A DNA stretch of 64,000 bases from Paractinoplanes lichenicola (lineage in GTDB: Bacteria; Actinomycetota; Actinomycetes; Mycobacteriales; Micromonosporaceae). The DNA is taken from positions 360,079-424,078 of the forward strand of contig NZ_JAENHO010000009.1 of the NCBI RefSeq assembly GCF_016785085.1. The letters are read 5' to 3'. Each line of letters starts with the position of its first letter. The stretch's first letter is position 1. Positions 24,590-32,557 of the stretch are shown here, piece after piece. A program made the position numbers and the translations under genes. The notes under the pieces were generated by a model, which was not told where the DNA came from, did no database searches, and saw nothing but the letters and a program-made list of their open reading frames with translations.

Positions 24590-25435
24590 TTATTTGCGGT
24601 TGTAGAGGCGCATCGTGAGGGTGCCGAAGACGGCGACCAGGGCGGCACTGGCGATCAAGGTCCAGGTGATCTCGGACATGTCGGGGGAGCCGGACATGAT
24701 GGAGCGGATCGCGGAGACCAGGTGGCTGACCGGGTTGACGTTGACGAAGGCTTGGAGCCAGCCGGGCATTGTGGACGGGTCGACGAAGACGTTGCTGAGG
24801 AACGTGAGCGGGAACAGGACGAGCATGCTCACGCCCATGACGGACTTCTCCGAGCGGAGGAAGAGGCCGAACATCGTCCAGATCCAGGAGAACGCGAACG
24901 AGAAGACGACCAGCAGGCCCATGCCGCCGATGACGCCGAGCACGCCGCCCTCGGGGCGGAAGCCCAGGATCAGGCCGACGGCCATGATGGTGGTCGCGGC
25001 CAGGATGTAGCGCAGGACGTCGCCGAAGATCATGCCGACCAGGGCGGCCGGGCGCCACACCGGGAGCGTGCGGAAGCGGTCGAAGACGCCCTTCTCGATG
25101 TCGGTGTTCAGGCCCACGCCGGTGTACATCGTGATCATCACGACGCTGGTGACCATGATGCCGGGCAGGAAGAACTGCAGGTATTCGCTCGTCGAGCCGG
25201 CCAGGGCGCCGCCGAACAGATACGTGAACATCAGCGTCATGATGATCGGGAACGCGGTCACGTCGAACAGCTGCTCGGGCACGTGCTTGATCTTCAGCAT
25301 GGCCCGCCAGCCGAACGTCAGCGACGCCGACAGCGCGCTCGGCCGCTTCGGCCGGTCGGCCCGGGCCAGCACGGCCCCCAGCGTCTCGCTCGACGGCGTG
25401 TAGGCGCTGACCGCTTCGGTGGTCGTCGTAGTCAT
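24590..25435 (-). CDS. ABC-2 type drug exporter permease, DrrB-like
   Basis: A 281-residue membrane protein of the ABC-2 exporter family. A cytosolic N-terminal tail of about 50 residues precedes six predicted helices. VFDRFRTLPVWRPAALVG is the conserved DrrB-type amphipathic segment, and FLSNVFVDPSTMPGWLQAFVN with NPVSHLVSAIR marks the C-terminal half. ATGA overlap with the ATPase gene upstream shows a coupled two-gene operon. The likely role is efflux of a hydrophobic compound such as a polyketide or antibiotic. Confidence 0.9.
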   Translation of the reverse strand: MTTTTTEAVSAYTPSSETLGAVLARADRPKRPSALSASLTFGWRAMLKIKHVPEQLFDVTAFPIIMTLMFTYLFGGALAGSTSEYLQFFLPGIMVTSVVMITMYTGVGLNTDIEKGVFDRFRTLPVWRPAALVGMIFGDVLRYILAATTIMAVGLILGFRPEGGVLGVIGGMGLLVVFSFAFSWIWTMFGLFLRSEKSVMGVSMLVLFPLTFLSNVFVDPSTMPGWLQAFVNVNPVSHLVSAIRSIMSGSPDMSEITWTLIASAALVAVFGTLTMRLYNRK

Positions 25436-26397
25436 GCCGCTACCTCACGATCGGTCAGGGCCAGGAACACCTCGTCGAGGCTGGGCTGCCCCAGCGAGAA
25501 GTCGTCGACCACGATGCCCGCCGAGGCCAGCCGCCCCAGCGCCCGCGACGCCAGCTCGGCCGCGCCCTGCTCGGACCCGCCGGCCTCGGCCCGCGCGCTC
25601 AGCGCGACCGGGTCGGCATCCTGCTGCACGGTCGTGCCCAGCACCTCGGCCAGGATCCGCTCGGCCTCGGGGCGCCGGGCCGCGTCACGCAGCCGCACGT
25701 GGATCGTGCCCGCCCCGATCGACGACTTGAGCTGCCCCGGCGTGCCCTCGGCGATCACCTTGCCGTGGTCGATCACCGCGATGCGGGCGGCCAGCTGATC
25801 GGCCTCGTCGAGATATTGCGTCGTGAGCAGCACCGTCGTGCCGTTGGCGACGACGATGCGCACGATGTCCCACACCTGGTTGCGGCTGCGCGGGTCGAGC
25901 CCCGTCGTCGGCTCGTCGAGAAAGAGCAGGTCGGGAGTGTTGAGAATGCTGGCCCCGATGTCGATGCGCCGGCGCATGCCGCCCGAGTATTTCTTGACCT
26001 GCCGGTCGGCCGCCTCGGTCAGCCCGAATGCGGCCAGCAGCTGATCGGCCCGGGCGCGTGCCTGCGCCTTGGAGTGGCCGAGCAGCCGCGCCAGCAGCAC
26101 CAGATTTTCGGCGCCGGTCAGATCCTCGTCGACCGAGGCGTATTGCCCCGTGAGGCTGACCCGGCTGCGCACCGCGTCGGCCTCGCGCACCACGTCGTGA
26201 CCGAACACCCGCGCCGCGCCGCCGTCGGGCCGCAGCAGCGTGGCCAGCATGCGCACCACAGTGGTCTTGCCCGCGCCGTTGGGCCCGAGCAGGCCGTAGA
26301 CCGTGCCGGGCGGAACCGTGAGGTCCACCCCGTCGACGGCCCGGTTGTCGCCAAAGGTCTTGATCAGCCCGGCTGTCTCAATGGCCGGTGCGTCCAT
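25432..26397 (-). CDS. ABC exporter ATPase, DrrA-like (daunorubicin-resistance type)
   Basis: A 321-residue ATPase with Walker A GPNGAGKTT (about 39-47), Q-loop SLTGQYASVDEDLTG, signature YSGGMRRR, Walker B LLFLDEP, and H-loop region replaced by TTQYLDEAD as in DrrA proteins. The C-terminal extension LGQPSLDEVFLALTD is the DrrA regulatory motif. It energises the permease encoded directly downstream. No dedicated regulator is adjacent. Confidence 0.92.
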   Translation of the reverse strand: MDAPAIETAGLIKTFGDNRAVDGVDLTVPPGTVYGLLGPNGAGKTTVVRMLATLLRPDGGAARVFGHDVVREADAVRSRVSLTGQYASVDEDLTGAENLVLLARLLGHSKAQARARADQLLAAFGLTEAADRQVKKYSGGMRRRIDIGASILNTPDLLFLDEPTTGLDPRSRNQVWDIVRIVVANGTTVLLTTQYLDEADQLAARIAVIDHGKVIAEGTPGQLKSSIGAGTIHVRLRDAARRPEAERILAEVLGTTVQQDADPVALSARAEAGGSEQGAAELASRALGRLASAGIVVDDFSLGQPSLDEVFLALTDREVAA

Positions 26398-26476
26398 GGT
26401 CGGTCCCTCCGTTGGGCTTGGCGGACATCCTGCCGGAGGGGTATGACAAGTTCCTGGAAGCGGTTACGTTGCGACC

Positions 26477-27262
26477 ATGTGTGTCGACAAAGTCACCCGC
26501 CGTTCACTGATCTTCGGCGCGGCGGCCACGGCCGCCGCGGTTGCCACACCCGCCCCCGCCCAGGCGGCCCCGGGCCGCTCCGGGCTTCAGGACCTCACCC
26601 ACGTCGTCACCCCGTCGTTCCCCGCCTTCGAGCCGGGCGAGGAGCCGTCGCGCCGCACGGCCACCACGGTCGAGAACGACGGGTACTACATGCAGGAGTG
26701 GACGATCCTCGAGCACTTCGGGACCCACGTGGACGCGCCCGCGCACTTCACGGCGGGCGGCCGGACCTCCGAGGAGCTGACTCTCGCCGAGCTCATCACC
26801 CCCGCCGTGGTCATCGACATCGCGCGGCGGGCGGCCCGCGAGCCGGACACCACCGTGACCGTGGCCGACCTGGTGGCGTACGAGCGCAGATACGACCGGA
26901 TCCCCAGGAACGCCTCGGTGCTGATGTTCAGCGGGTGGGCGGCCAAGGCGGGCAGCGTGGCCGCCTATCGGGGCACCGACAGCGCGGGCACGCTGCACTT
27001 TCCCGGGTTCAGCGCGGAGGCCTGCGAGTGGCTGCTGACCAAGCGCAGGATCCGCTGCCTCGGGGTCGACACGCTGAGCATCGATCCCGGCGTCTCCGAG
27101 GGCTTCGAGACGCATCTGGCCCTGACCGGCGCCGACCGGTACGGCGTGGAGAACCTCGCCGGCCTCGACCGGATCCCGCGTCACGGGGCGACGCTGACCG
27201 TCGGCCTGATCCCGTATCGGGACGGCTCAGGCGGGCAGGCCCGGGTCTTCGCCAAGTGGTAG
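26477..27262 (+). CDS. Secreted cyclase-family metal hydrolase (kynurenine formamidase-like)
   Basis: A 261-residue protein with a Tat-type signal (TRRSLIFGAAATAAAVATPA). The mature domain is a PF04199-type cyclase fold with the metal-binding HFGTHVDAPAHF (HxGTHxDxPxH, about 78-89) and the second site GVDTLSID. Family members hydrolyse N-formylkynurenine, isatin or similar amides; which one is not known. Export is unusual for kynurenine formamidases, so a different extracellular substrate is likely. Its 3' end overlaps the next gene by 36 bp on the opposite strand. Confidence 0.82.
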   Translation: MCVDKVTRRSLIFGAAATAAAVATPAPAQAAPGRSGLQDLTHVVTPSFPAFEPGEEPSRRTATTVENDGYYMQEWTILEHFGTHVDAPAHFTAGGRTSEELTLAELITPAVVIDIARRAAREPDTTVTVADLVAYERRYDRIPRNASVLMFSGWAAKAGSVAAYRGTDSAGTLHFPGFSAEACEWLLTKRRIRCLGVDTLSIDPGVSEGFETHLALTGADRYGVENLAGLDRIPRHGATLTVGLIPYRDGSGGQARVFAKW

Positions 27263-27883
27263 CAACGACCGGGCGTACCGGAAATGGAACTCGGCCAGCC
27301 CCGGGCGCCCGAGCCGCAGGCAGGCCAGGCCCAGATCGCGGCTGATCAGCACCTGCGCGTCGACGTCACCGTCCGCGACGGCGGCGGCGATCCCGGCGCG
27401 CTGGGCCCGCAGCTGCTCCGGCCACCGTTCCGCGCGACTGAGCACGCCGGACACACACCAGGCCACCTTCCACACGTACGAGGGAGGGTTGCCCTGCCGC
27501 AGCAGAGCGAGCAGCACCGGCATCTCGGCCTCGAGCCAGTTCCGGGCGGCGGCGGTGTCCACGAACGACTCGGTCACCGTGAGCGCGATGCGGTCGCGTC
27601 CGGGGTCGAGGGCGGTCGCGGCGGCGTACGCGGTGTGCAGGTAGTGGTCGAGCATCGGGCGGCGGGCGGACTCGTCGGGCTCCGGGTGCGCCGGCTCGGG
27701 AAGGCTGAAGCGCCCGGGGCGGCGCTCGGTGATCAGGCCGGCGGCCAGCAGCTCGGCCAGGGCCGCCGTCGCGTCCGGGCCCGCCAGCGCGCCGGCCGCG
27801 GTCACGTCGAGGTCGGGGCCGGGGTGCACGGCCAGTCGCCGGAGGAGCCGCTCGGTGGCGGGTGGAAGCGGGGCGCGATGCAT
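27227..27883 (-). CDS. Stand-alone AfsR/SARP-type C-terminal segment with TPR-like repeats
   Basis: A 218-residue protein that matches the part of AfsR-type regulators after the NB-ARC ATPase: a winged-helix-like block (ALAGPDATAALAELLAAGLI, GRFSLPEP), the linker RPMLDHYLHTAYAAATALDP, then WLEAEMPVLLALLRQ and TPR-like helices (ISRDLGLACLRLGRPGLAEF). The SARP DNA-binding, BTAD and P-loop parts are absent, and the short upstream spacer shows no remnant. It could be a truncated regulator or a small interaction protein. Start ATG 27883. Confidence 0.6.
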   Translation of the reverse strand: MHRAPLPPATERLLRRLAVHPGPDLDVTAAGALAGPDATAALAELLAAGLITERRPGRFSLPEPAHPEPDESARRPMLDHYLHTAYAAATALDPGRDRIALTVTESFVDTAAARNWLEAEMPVLLALLRQGNPPSYVWKVAWCVSGVLSRAERWPEQLRAQRAGIAAAVADGDVDAQVLISRDLGLACLRLGRPGLAEFHFRYARSLLPLGEDPGLPA

Positions 27884-28045
27884 TTCGCCGATCTTCGCAC
27901 AGGGTGCGAACACCGGTTCAAAACGCCTGCGGAGGGGAAGACAGTGGTGCCGCCGGGAAGTTTCGTGAAGATCTTTCGATCCGGGGGACAGTTCTCCGAC
28001 GTACAGTGCCATCGGGAGCACTGCTCGACTAGGAGGTCGATCGGG

Positions 28046-28321
28046 ATGAGCACCGAGGACAAGCGCAGGGAGTTCGACGACATCGTCGCCCGGCTGACCA
28101 CGGACTACCCCACCCTGTCCCGCGCGCCCTGGCCCCGCTGGCCCCGGCCGGTGCTGGTCACCGTGCTCGTGGCCGCGGGGATCGTCTGGGGCTTCCTCTC
28201 GGTGGCCATGGTCGCCTGGGGAGTGCGCGGCGTGCTGCTGACCTGCGCTGTTGTTGTCACAGCGGTGGTCGCGGCAGTGCTGGACGCGCGGCGGAGTTTG
28301 CTAAAAAGGCCAAAATCCTAG
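28046..28321 (+). CDS. Small membrane protein resembling the DUF3040 family
   Basis: A 91-residue protein: a charged N-terminal helix (EDKRREFDDIVARLTTDYPT), a Pro/Trp-rich turn, two hydrophobic helices (about 36-58 and 62-80), and a basic tail. The helix-then-two-TM plan is that of actinobacterial DUF3040 proteins, whose role is unknown. A strong AGGAGG ribosome site lies 9 bp upstream. Its stop codon shares the tetranucleotide CTAG with the convergent PhoX-like gene. Confidence 0.7.
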   Translation: MSTEDKRREFDDIVARLTTDYPTLSRAPWPRWPRPVLVTVLVAAGIVWGFLSVAMVAWGVRGVLLTCAVVVTAVVAAVLDARRSLLKRPKS

Positions 28322-29478
28322 CGGAACGGCCCCGTCACGCAGTACGTGATGCCGCCGGAGGACGCTCCGGAGGTGCCGCGCTGTGACGAGAAGTAGAGCC
28401 GGTTGCCGGCCGGCGTGAAGGCCGGGCCGGTGATCTCCGATGCGCTCTGCCCGCTGATCCGCAGGAACACCGACACGGTCGCGGACGACGGCGTGATCAG
28501 GCAGATCTCCATGTTGCCGCCGTCCTCGGCCACGTAGAGGTCGCCCGACGCCGTGCCGGTGACGTTGTCGACCCCGGTCAGCGGGGCCGTGCCCGAAGTG
28601 ACCAGATTGTCGTCGTAGGCCAGCTCGTACGTGCTGGTGGCCAGGTTGACCTGCCACACCCGGTTGTCGCCCTTGGTGGTGAACCAGACCTTGTTGTCGG
28701 CGTAGTGGCAGCCCTCGCCGCCGTTGAATGACTTCGCGCCGGAGACCTGATAGCGGGTCTGGGTCGGGGAGCCGTCCGGGTCGGGCACGTCGGCCCAGGT
28801 GAACGAGCCCGACGTGGCGCTGCCGGCCCGGAACACCTGCAGCGTGCCGGCCGCCAGGTTGCCCCAGGTGGCCGGGATGTATCGGTAGAACTTGCCGTCG
28901 GTCTCGTCCTCGGTCAGATAGACGACCTGCCGTACCGGGTCGGCCGCGGCCGCCTCGTGCTTGAACCGGCCCATCGCCGGCCGCACCACCGCCGAGCCGC
29001 CCAGCGGGTACGTCTCCCACACCCGGCCCAGGCTGACCTCCTCGCACGAGAGCCAGGTGTTCCACGGCGTCTTGCCGCCCGCGCAGTTCTGGTTGGTGCC
29101 GCTGAGGATCCGCGACGCCCCGGTGACCTGCCCGGCCGAGTTGAACACGATCCGCGACGCGCCGCCGCCCGCCGAGGACGACACCTCGGAGTTGGAGACG
29201 TAGATCCAGCCGCTGCCGTTGGGGATGACCGCGCCGCCGTCGGGGGCGTCGTGCCAGACGTACGAGGTGCCGGGCACCGCCTGCCGCGAGCGCGCCACCA
29301 CCTGGCTGGTGAACCCGGCGGGCAGCCGGATGCCGTTGGCGTCGGCCGCCTGCAAGGGCCCGTACGGCCCGGTGGCGTTCTGCGCCGGCGACGCGTAAGC
29401 CGCGGGCCAGGCCGTGAACGGCAGCGCGAGCCCACCGGCCCCGGCGACGGTGGCACGCAGCAGGGTGCGACGATCCAT
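28318..29478 (-). CDS. Tat-exported PhoX-like (DUF839) protein
   Basis: A 386-residue secreted beta-propeller-type protein. MDRRTLLRATVAGAGGLALP is a Tat-like signal with RR at residues 3-4. The PhoX/DUF839 pattern is visible: SYVWHDAPDGGAVIP, WIYVSNSEV, TPWNTWLSCEE, GRFKHEAAAADP, VYLTEDE and KSFNGGEGCHYAD. Glu and Asp residues in these motifs bind calcium/iron in PhoX phosphatases. Phosphatase activity is therefore plausible but not proven for DUF839 members. The ribosome site AGGAGG precedes ATG 29478. Confidence 0.83.
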   Translation of the reverse strand: MDRRTLLRATVAGAGGLALPFTAWPAAYASPAQNATGPYGPLQAADANGIRLPAGFTSQVVARSRQAVPGTSYVWHDAPDGGAVIPNGSGWIYVSNSEVSSSAGGGASRIVFNSAGQVTGASRILSGTNQNCAGGKTPWNTWLSCEEVSLGRVWETYPLGGSAVVRPAMGRFKHEAAAADPVRQVVYLTEDETDGKFYRYIPATWGNLAAGTLQVFRAGSATSGSFTWADVPDPDGSPTQTRYQVSGAKSFNGGEGCHYADNKVWFTTKGDNRVWQVNLATSTYELAYDDNLVTSGTAPLTGVDNVTGTASGDLYVAEDGGNMEICLITPSSATVSVFLRISGQSASEITGPAFTPAGNRLYFSSQRGTSGASSGGITYCVTGPFR

Positions 29479-29542
29479 CTGTTCCTCCTGAAGAAGCGGT
29501 TCCGACAGGGTGCGGGCCCGCGCTGGCCGCCGGGTGAGCACC

Positions 29543-29570
29543 TTATTGACGATCGTCGAAGTCTTATAGT
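29543..29570 (+). promoter_or_regulatory. Promoter for a probably leaderless MFS transcript
   Basis: TTATTG (29543-29548), 16 bp, then TATAGT (29565-29570). The -10 box ends 8 bp before ATG 29579, so the predicted first base is at or next to the start codon and no ribosome site is present. A 10-bp palindrome GACGATCGTC (29548-29557) lies in the spacer and could be an operator. Confidence 0.55.
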
Positions 29571-29578
29571 CGATCGCC

Positions 29579-30781
29579 ATGACGACGGCACTGCAGCAAC
29601 GAACCCTCGGCGTCGTCATGGCGTCGCAGGTCTTCAGCGGGGCCGGGCTCGCCGCCGGCATCACCGTGGGTGCGCTGCTGGCCGAGGACATGCTGGGCGC
29701 GAGCAGCCTCGCCGGCCTGCCGTCGGCCCTGTTCACCGCGGGTTCGGCGGCCACGGCCGTCGTCGTCGGGCGGCTGTCGCAGCGGCTCGGCCGCCGCACC
29801 GGGCTGGCGGCCGGCTATGCCGCGGGCGCGCTCGGCGGGGCCGGGGTCGTGCTCGCCGCCGCCGTCGGCAGCATCGTCCTGCTGCTGGTCTCGCTGCTCG
29901 TCTATGGCGCCGGCACCGCCACGAACCTGCAGGCCCGGTACGCCGGAACCGACCTCGTCGGCGCGGACCGGCGCGGCCGTGCGGTGAGCTCGGTGCTGTT
30001 CGCGACCACGTTCGGCGCGGTCATCGGCCCCAACCTGGTCTCGGCCACCGGCCGGGCCGCCGAGCGCTTAGGCATCCCCGCCCTGGCCGGCCCGTTCGCG
30101 CTGTCCGCCCTGGCCTACGCCGTAGCCGGGATGATCCTGTTCCTGCTGCTGCGCCCCGACCCGCTGCTGGTGTCGCGGACGCTGCCCCCGGCCGAGCCGG
30201 CGCACCGGACCACGGCCCGCCCCGCGACGGCCGGGGTCTCCGCGGGCGCCGTCACGATGGTGCTCACCCAGCTGGTCATGGTCGCCGTCATGACGATGAC
30301 CCCGGTGCACATGAAGGCCCACGGGCACGACCTGGCCGCCACCGGGCTGGTCATCGCCGTGCACATCGCCGCCATGTATCTGCCCTCGCCGCTCACCGGC
30401 CTGCTGGTCGACCGGGTGGGCCGGGTGCCGGTGGCCGTCGCCGCGGGCGTCACCCTGCTGGCGGCCGGGGTCGTCTCGGCCACCGCCCCCGAGGACTCGG
30501 TCGCCCTGCTCACCGTGGCCCTGGCCCTGCTCGGCCTGGGCTGGAACCTGGGCCTGGTCGCCGGTACCGCGATGATCACCGACGCCGCCCCGGCCGCGAC
30601 CCGGGCCCGCACCCAGGGCACGGTCGACGTGGCGGTGGCCCTGGCCGGGGCGGGCGGCGCCGTCACCAGCGGTTTCCTGATGGCCGCGACCAGTTATGCC
30701 GCGCTCTCCATCACCGGCGGCGTGCTGGCCCTGGCCGTGATCCCGTTCGTGGTGCTCAGCACCCGCAGGGCCGCGGCGTGA
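29579..30781 (+). CDS. Major facilitator superfamily transporter
   Basis: A 400-residue, twelve-helix permease. The motif A loop between helices 2 and 3 is VVGRLSQRLGRRTGLAAGYA (about 62-81), its counterpart in the second half is GLLVDRVGRVPVAVAAG, and the two halves are joined by a Pro/Thr-rich loop near residue 205. It resembles drug-proton antiporters. The substrate is unknown. It overlaps the kinase-like gene by GTGA, so the two proteins are made together; resistance by export plus modification is one possible reading. Confidence 0.88.
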   Translation: MTTALQQRTLGVVMASQVFSGAGLAAGITVGALLAEDMLGASSLAGLPSALFTAGSAATAVVVGRLSQRLGRRTGLAAGYAAGALGGAGVVLAAAVGSIVLLLVSLLVYGAGTATNLQARYAGTDLVGADRRGRAVSSVLFATTFGAVIGPNLVSATGRAAERLGIPALAGPFALSALAYAVAGMILFLLLRPDPLLVSRTLPPAEPAHRTTARPATAGVSAGAVTMVLTQLVMVAVMTMTPVHMKAHGHDLAATGLVIAVHIAAMYLPSPLTGLLVDRVGRVPVAVAAGVTLLAAGVVSATAPEDSVALLTVALALLGLGWNLGLVAGTAMITDAAPAATRARTQGTVDVAVALAGAGGAVTSGFLMAATSYAALSITGGVLALAVIPFVVLSTRRAAA

Positions 30782-31737
30782 CGACCGAGCGGTTGCGGCG
30801 CCACGCGGCGGTCGCGGCGAAGCTGAGCGCCCTGAGCGACGACCGCCTGGCGGAGCTGGTGGGAGAGGACGCGAAAGCGGGCATCGGCGGCAGCACCACG
30901 ACGATCGCGGTCGACGGCGGGCCGGTCTTCGTGAAACGCGTGCCGCTGACCGACCTCGAGCTCGAGCACCCCGGCTCCACGGCCAACCTCTTCGGCCTGC
31001 CCACCTTCTACCAGTACGGCATCGGCTCGGCCGGGTTCGGCGTGTGGCGGGAGCTGGCGGCGCACACCATGACGACGCGGTGGGTGCTCGGCGGCCAGTA
31101 CGACGGCTTCCCGCTGCTCCATCACTGGCGGGTGCTGCGGCAGGCCGCGCAGGGCGACGGCGAGCTGGAACGTTGGATCGAGCATTGGGACGGCAACGAG
31201 GCCGTACGGTCCCGGCTGCAGGCGATCGGCGCCGCCACGGCCGCCGTGGTGCTGTTCCTGGAGCACATCCCGCACACGGTCGACGCCTGGCTCAAGAACC
31301 ATCCCGCGTACGAGATGGTCGACGACGAGCTGCGCCGGGGCACCGAGTTCCTGCGGTCGCGGGGCTTCACGCATTTCGACGCGCACTTCCACAACCTGCT
31401 GACCGACGGCAACCGCCTCTACTTCGCCGATTTCGGGCTGGCCACGCACACCGGATTCGCCCACAGCGCCGACGAGGCCGCGTTCCTGGCCCGGCATGCC
31501 GGCTACGACCGCGCCTACACGAGAATGCACCTGACCACGTGGCTGATCAGCAACCTGCTCGGGGTGCCGTGGTGGGAGAGCCTGGCCCATCTGCGGGCGC
31601 ACGCCACGGAGTTGGACCTGCCGGAGCCGGCCGCCCGCATCGTCGCGAGCCACACCGAGGTCGCGCTGCGGATGGACGACTTCGCCCGCGAACTCGAGCA
31701 CACCAGTAAACGGACGCCGTACCCCGAGGGGCTGTAG
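30778..31737 (+). CDS. Protein-kinase-like fold phosphotransferase
   Basis: A 319-residue protein with kinase-fold hallmarks: a Gly-rich segment GIGGSTTTIAV, a candidate ATP-lysine in VFVKRVPLTD, the catalytic loop THFDAHFHNLL (HxDxxxxN, about 201-211), and the metal-binding FADFGLA. It could phosphorylate a small molecule or a protein. It is coupled to the MFS gene through GTGA. Its TAG stop is also the first three bases of the palindromic element at 31735-31901. Confidence 0.78.
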   Translation: MTTERLRRHAAVAAKLSALSDDRLAELVGEDAKAGIGGSTTTIAVDGGPVFVKRVPLTDLELEHPGSTANLFGLPTFYQYGIGSAGFGVWRELAAHTMTTRWVLGGQYDGFPLLHHWRVLRQAAQGDGELERWIEHWDGNEAVRSRLQAIGAATAAVVLFLEHIPHTVDAWLKNHPAYEMVDDELRRGTEFLRSRGFTHFDAHFHNLLTDGNRLYFADFGLATHTGFAHSADEAAFLARHAGYDRAYTRMHLTTWLISNLLGVPWWESLAHLRAHATELDLPEPAARIVASHTEVALRMDDFARELEHTSKRTPYPEGL

Positions 31738-31901
31738 GGTCCGTTTCATGACTGGGGCGGGGCTGCGGCAGGGCCCAGATCCCGCCTGGCGGCGTCCCGC
31801 GAAAGCCCGGTTCCAACCCCGGGAGCCGGACTTCCACGGGCCACCACCAGACGAAATCTGGACCCGGCCTCGCTCCCACCCCAGTCATGAAACGGACCCT
31901 A
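31735..31901. repeat. Palindromic element, copy A (167 bp)
   Basis: The terminal 23 bp are a perfect inverted repeat (31735-31757 with 31879-31901); the 20-bp core begins GGTCCGTTTCATGACTGGGG. The next ~23 bp inward still pair at about two thirds of positions. The element fills the whole gap between two convergent genes, and its end triplets are the TAG stops of both. A related copy lies at 62796-62938. No transposase or coding capacity is seen. Confidence 0.9.
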
Positions 31902-32468
31902 GGTGTTCCGCGCCTCCCACGTGAACGTCGCCGTGGCGGTCCCGCCCTCGGCCGCGTCCGGGGTGGCGTCGTCGAGGGCCATCGTGAACCGGTAGGAGCG
32001 GGTGCCCCCGGTGGCCGGCCCAGCCGCGTACGAGGAGGGGAAGGCGGTCAGATAGCCGTTCCACAGCACCCCGGTCGCCGAGAACCCCGCGCAGGAGCCG
32101 AAGCTGGTCGCACCCGTGCCCTCCTCGACCTGCACGCGCAGGTAGTCGCGCGGGCCGAGGCCGGTCGGGTTGCTCGGGTCGCGCGTGTCGGTGGTGGCCG
32201 AAGCGTAAAGGCGGACGGCCGCCGGCAGCGAGCCGGTGTACGTGACCGCGACGCACTGGACGAAGGTCTGGCCGATCCGCAGCGGGCCGTCGGCCGCCGT
32301 CGAGAACAGCGCCGAGCCGCTGTCGTTGTCGGTGATCTCGACGGTGCCCGTGGTGTAGGCGTTGCTGCCGTTGGCCGTGTCGCTCGTGAAGGCCGCGGAC
32401 GCCGTCCCGGCGATCACCACGGCGACAGCCAAGGCCGCGCCGGCGACCAGTGCGAGCCTCCGGCGCAT
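31899..32468 (-). CDS. Secreted TasA/CalY-like protein
   Basis: A 189-residue exported protein. The signal peptide (MRRRLALVAGAALAVAVVIA, ending at about ASA) is followed by AFTSDTANGSNAYTTGTVEI, the start expected of camelysin/TasA-type beta-sandwich proteins that are processed by SipW-like peptidases. Two cysteines (FVQCVAV, GSCAGF) could form a disulfide. Family members build fibres or act as surface proteases. No SipW gene is nearby. It is divergent from the RCC1 propeller gene. ATG 32468 is chosen; GTG 32486 is also in frame. Confidence 0.68.
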   Translation of the reverse strand: MRRRLALVAGAALAVAVVIAGTASAAFTSDTANGSNAYTTGTVEITDNDSGSALFSTAADGPLRIGQTFVQCVAVTYTGSLPAAVRLYASATTDTRDPSNPTGLGPRDYLRVQVEEGTGATSFGSCAGFSATGVLWNGYLTAFPSSYAAGPATGGTRSYRFTMALDDATPDAAEGGTATATFTWEARNT

Positions 32469-32557
32469 ACCGGTCTTTTCGGCCACCGGCCGTGAAAACT
32501 TTGTTCCGGGCGCGCAGGGCCGAACAGGGGAGTGACGGGCGGCCGAAGGGACACGGG

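Noticed and set aside
31735..31901. Insertion sequence remnant
   Set aside because: Terminal inverted repeats are present, but there is no transposase fragment, no flanking target duplication, and pairing continues through most of the length.
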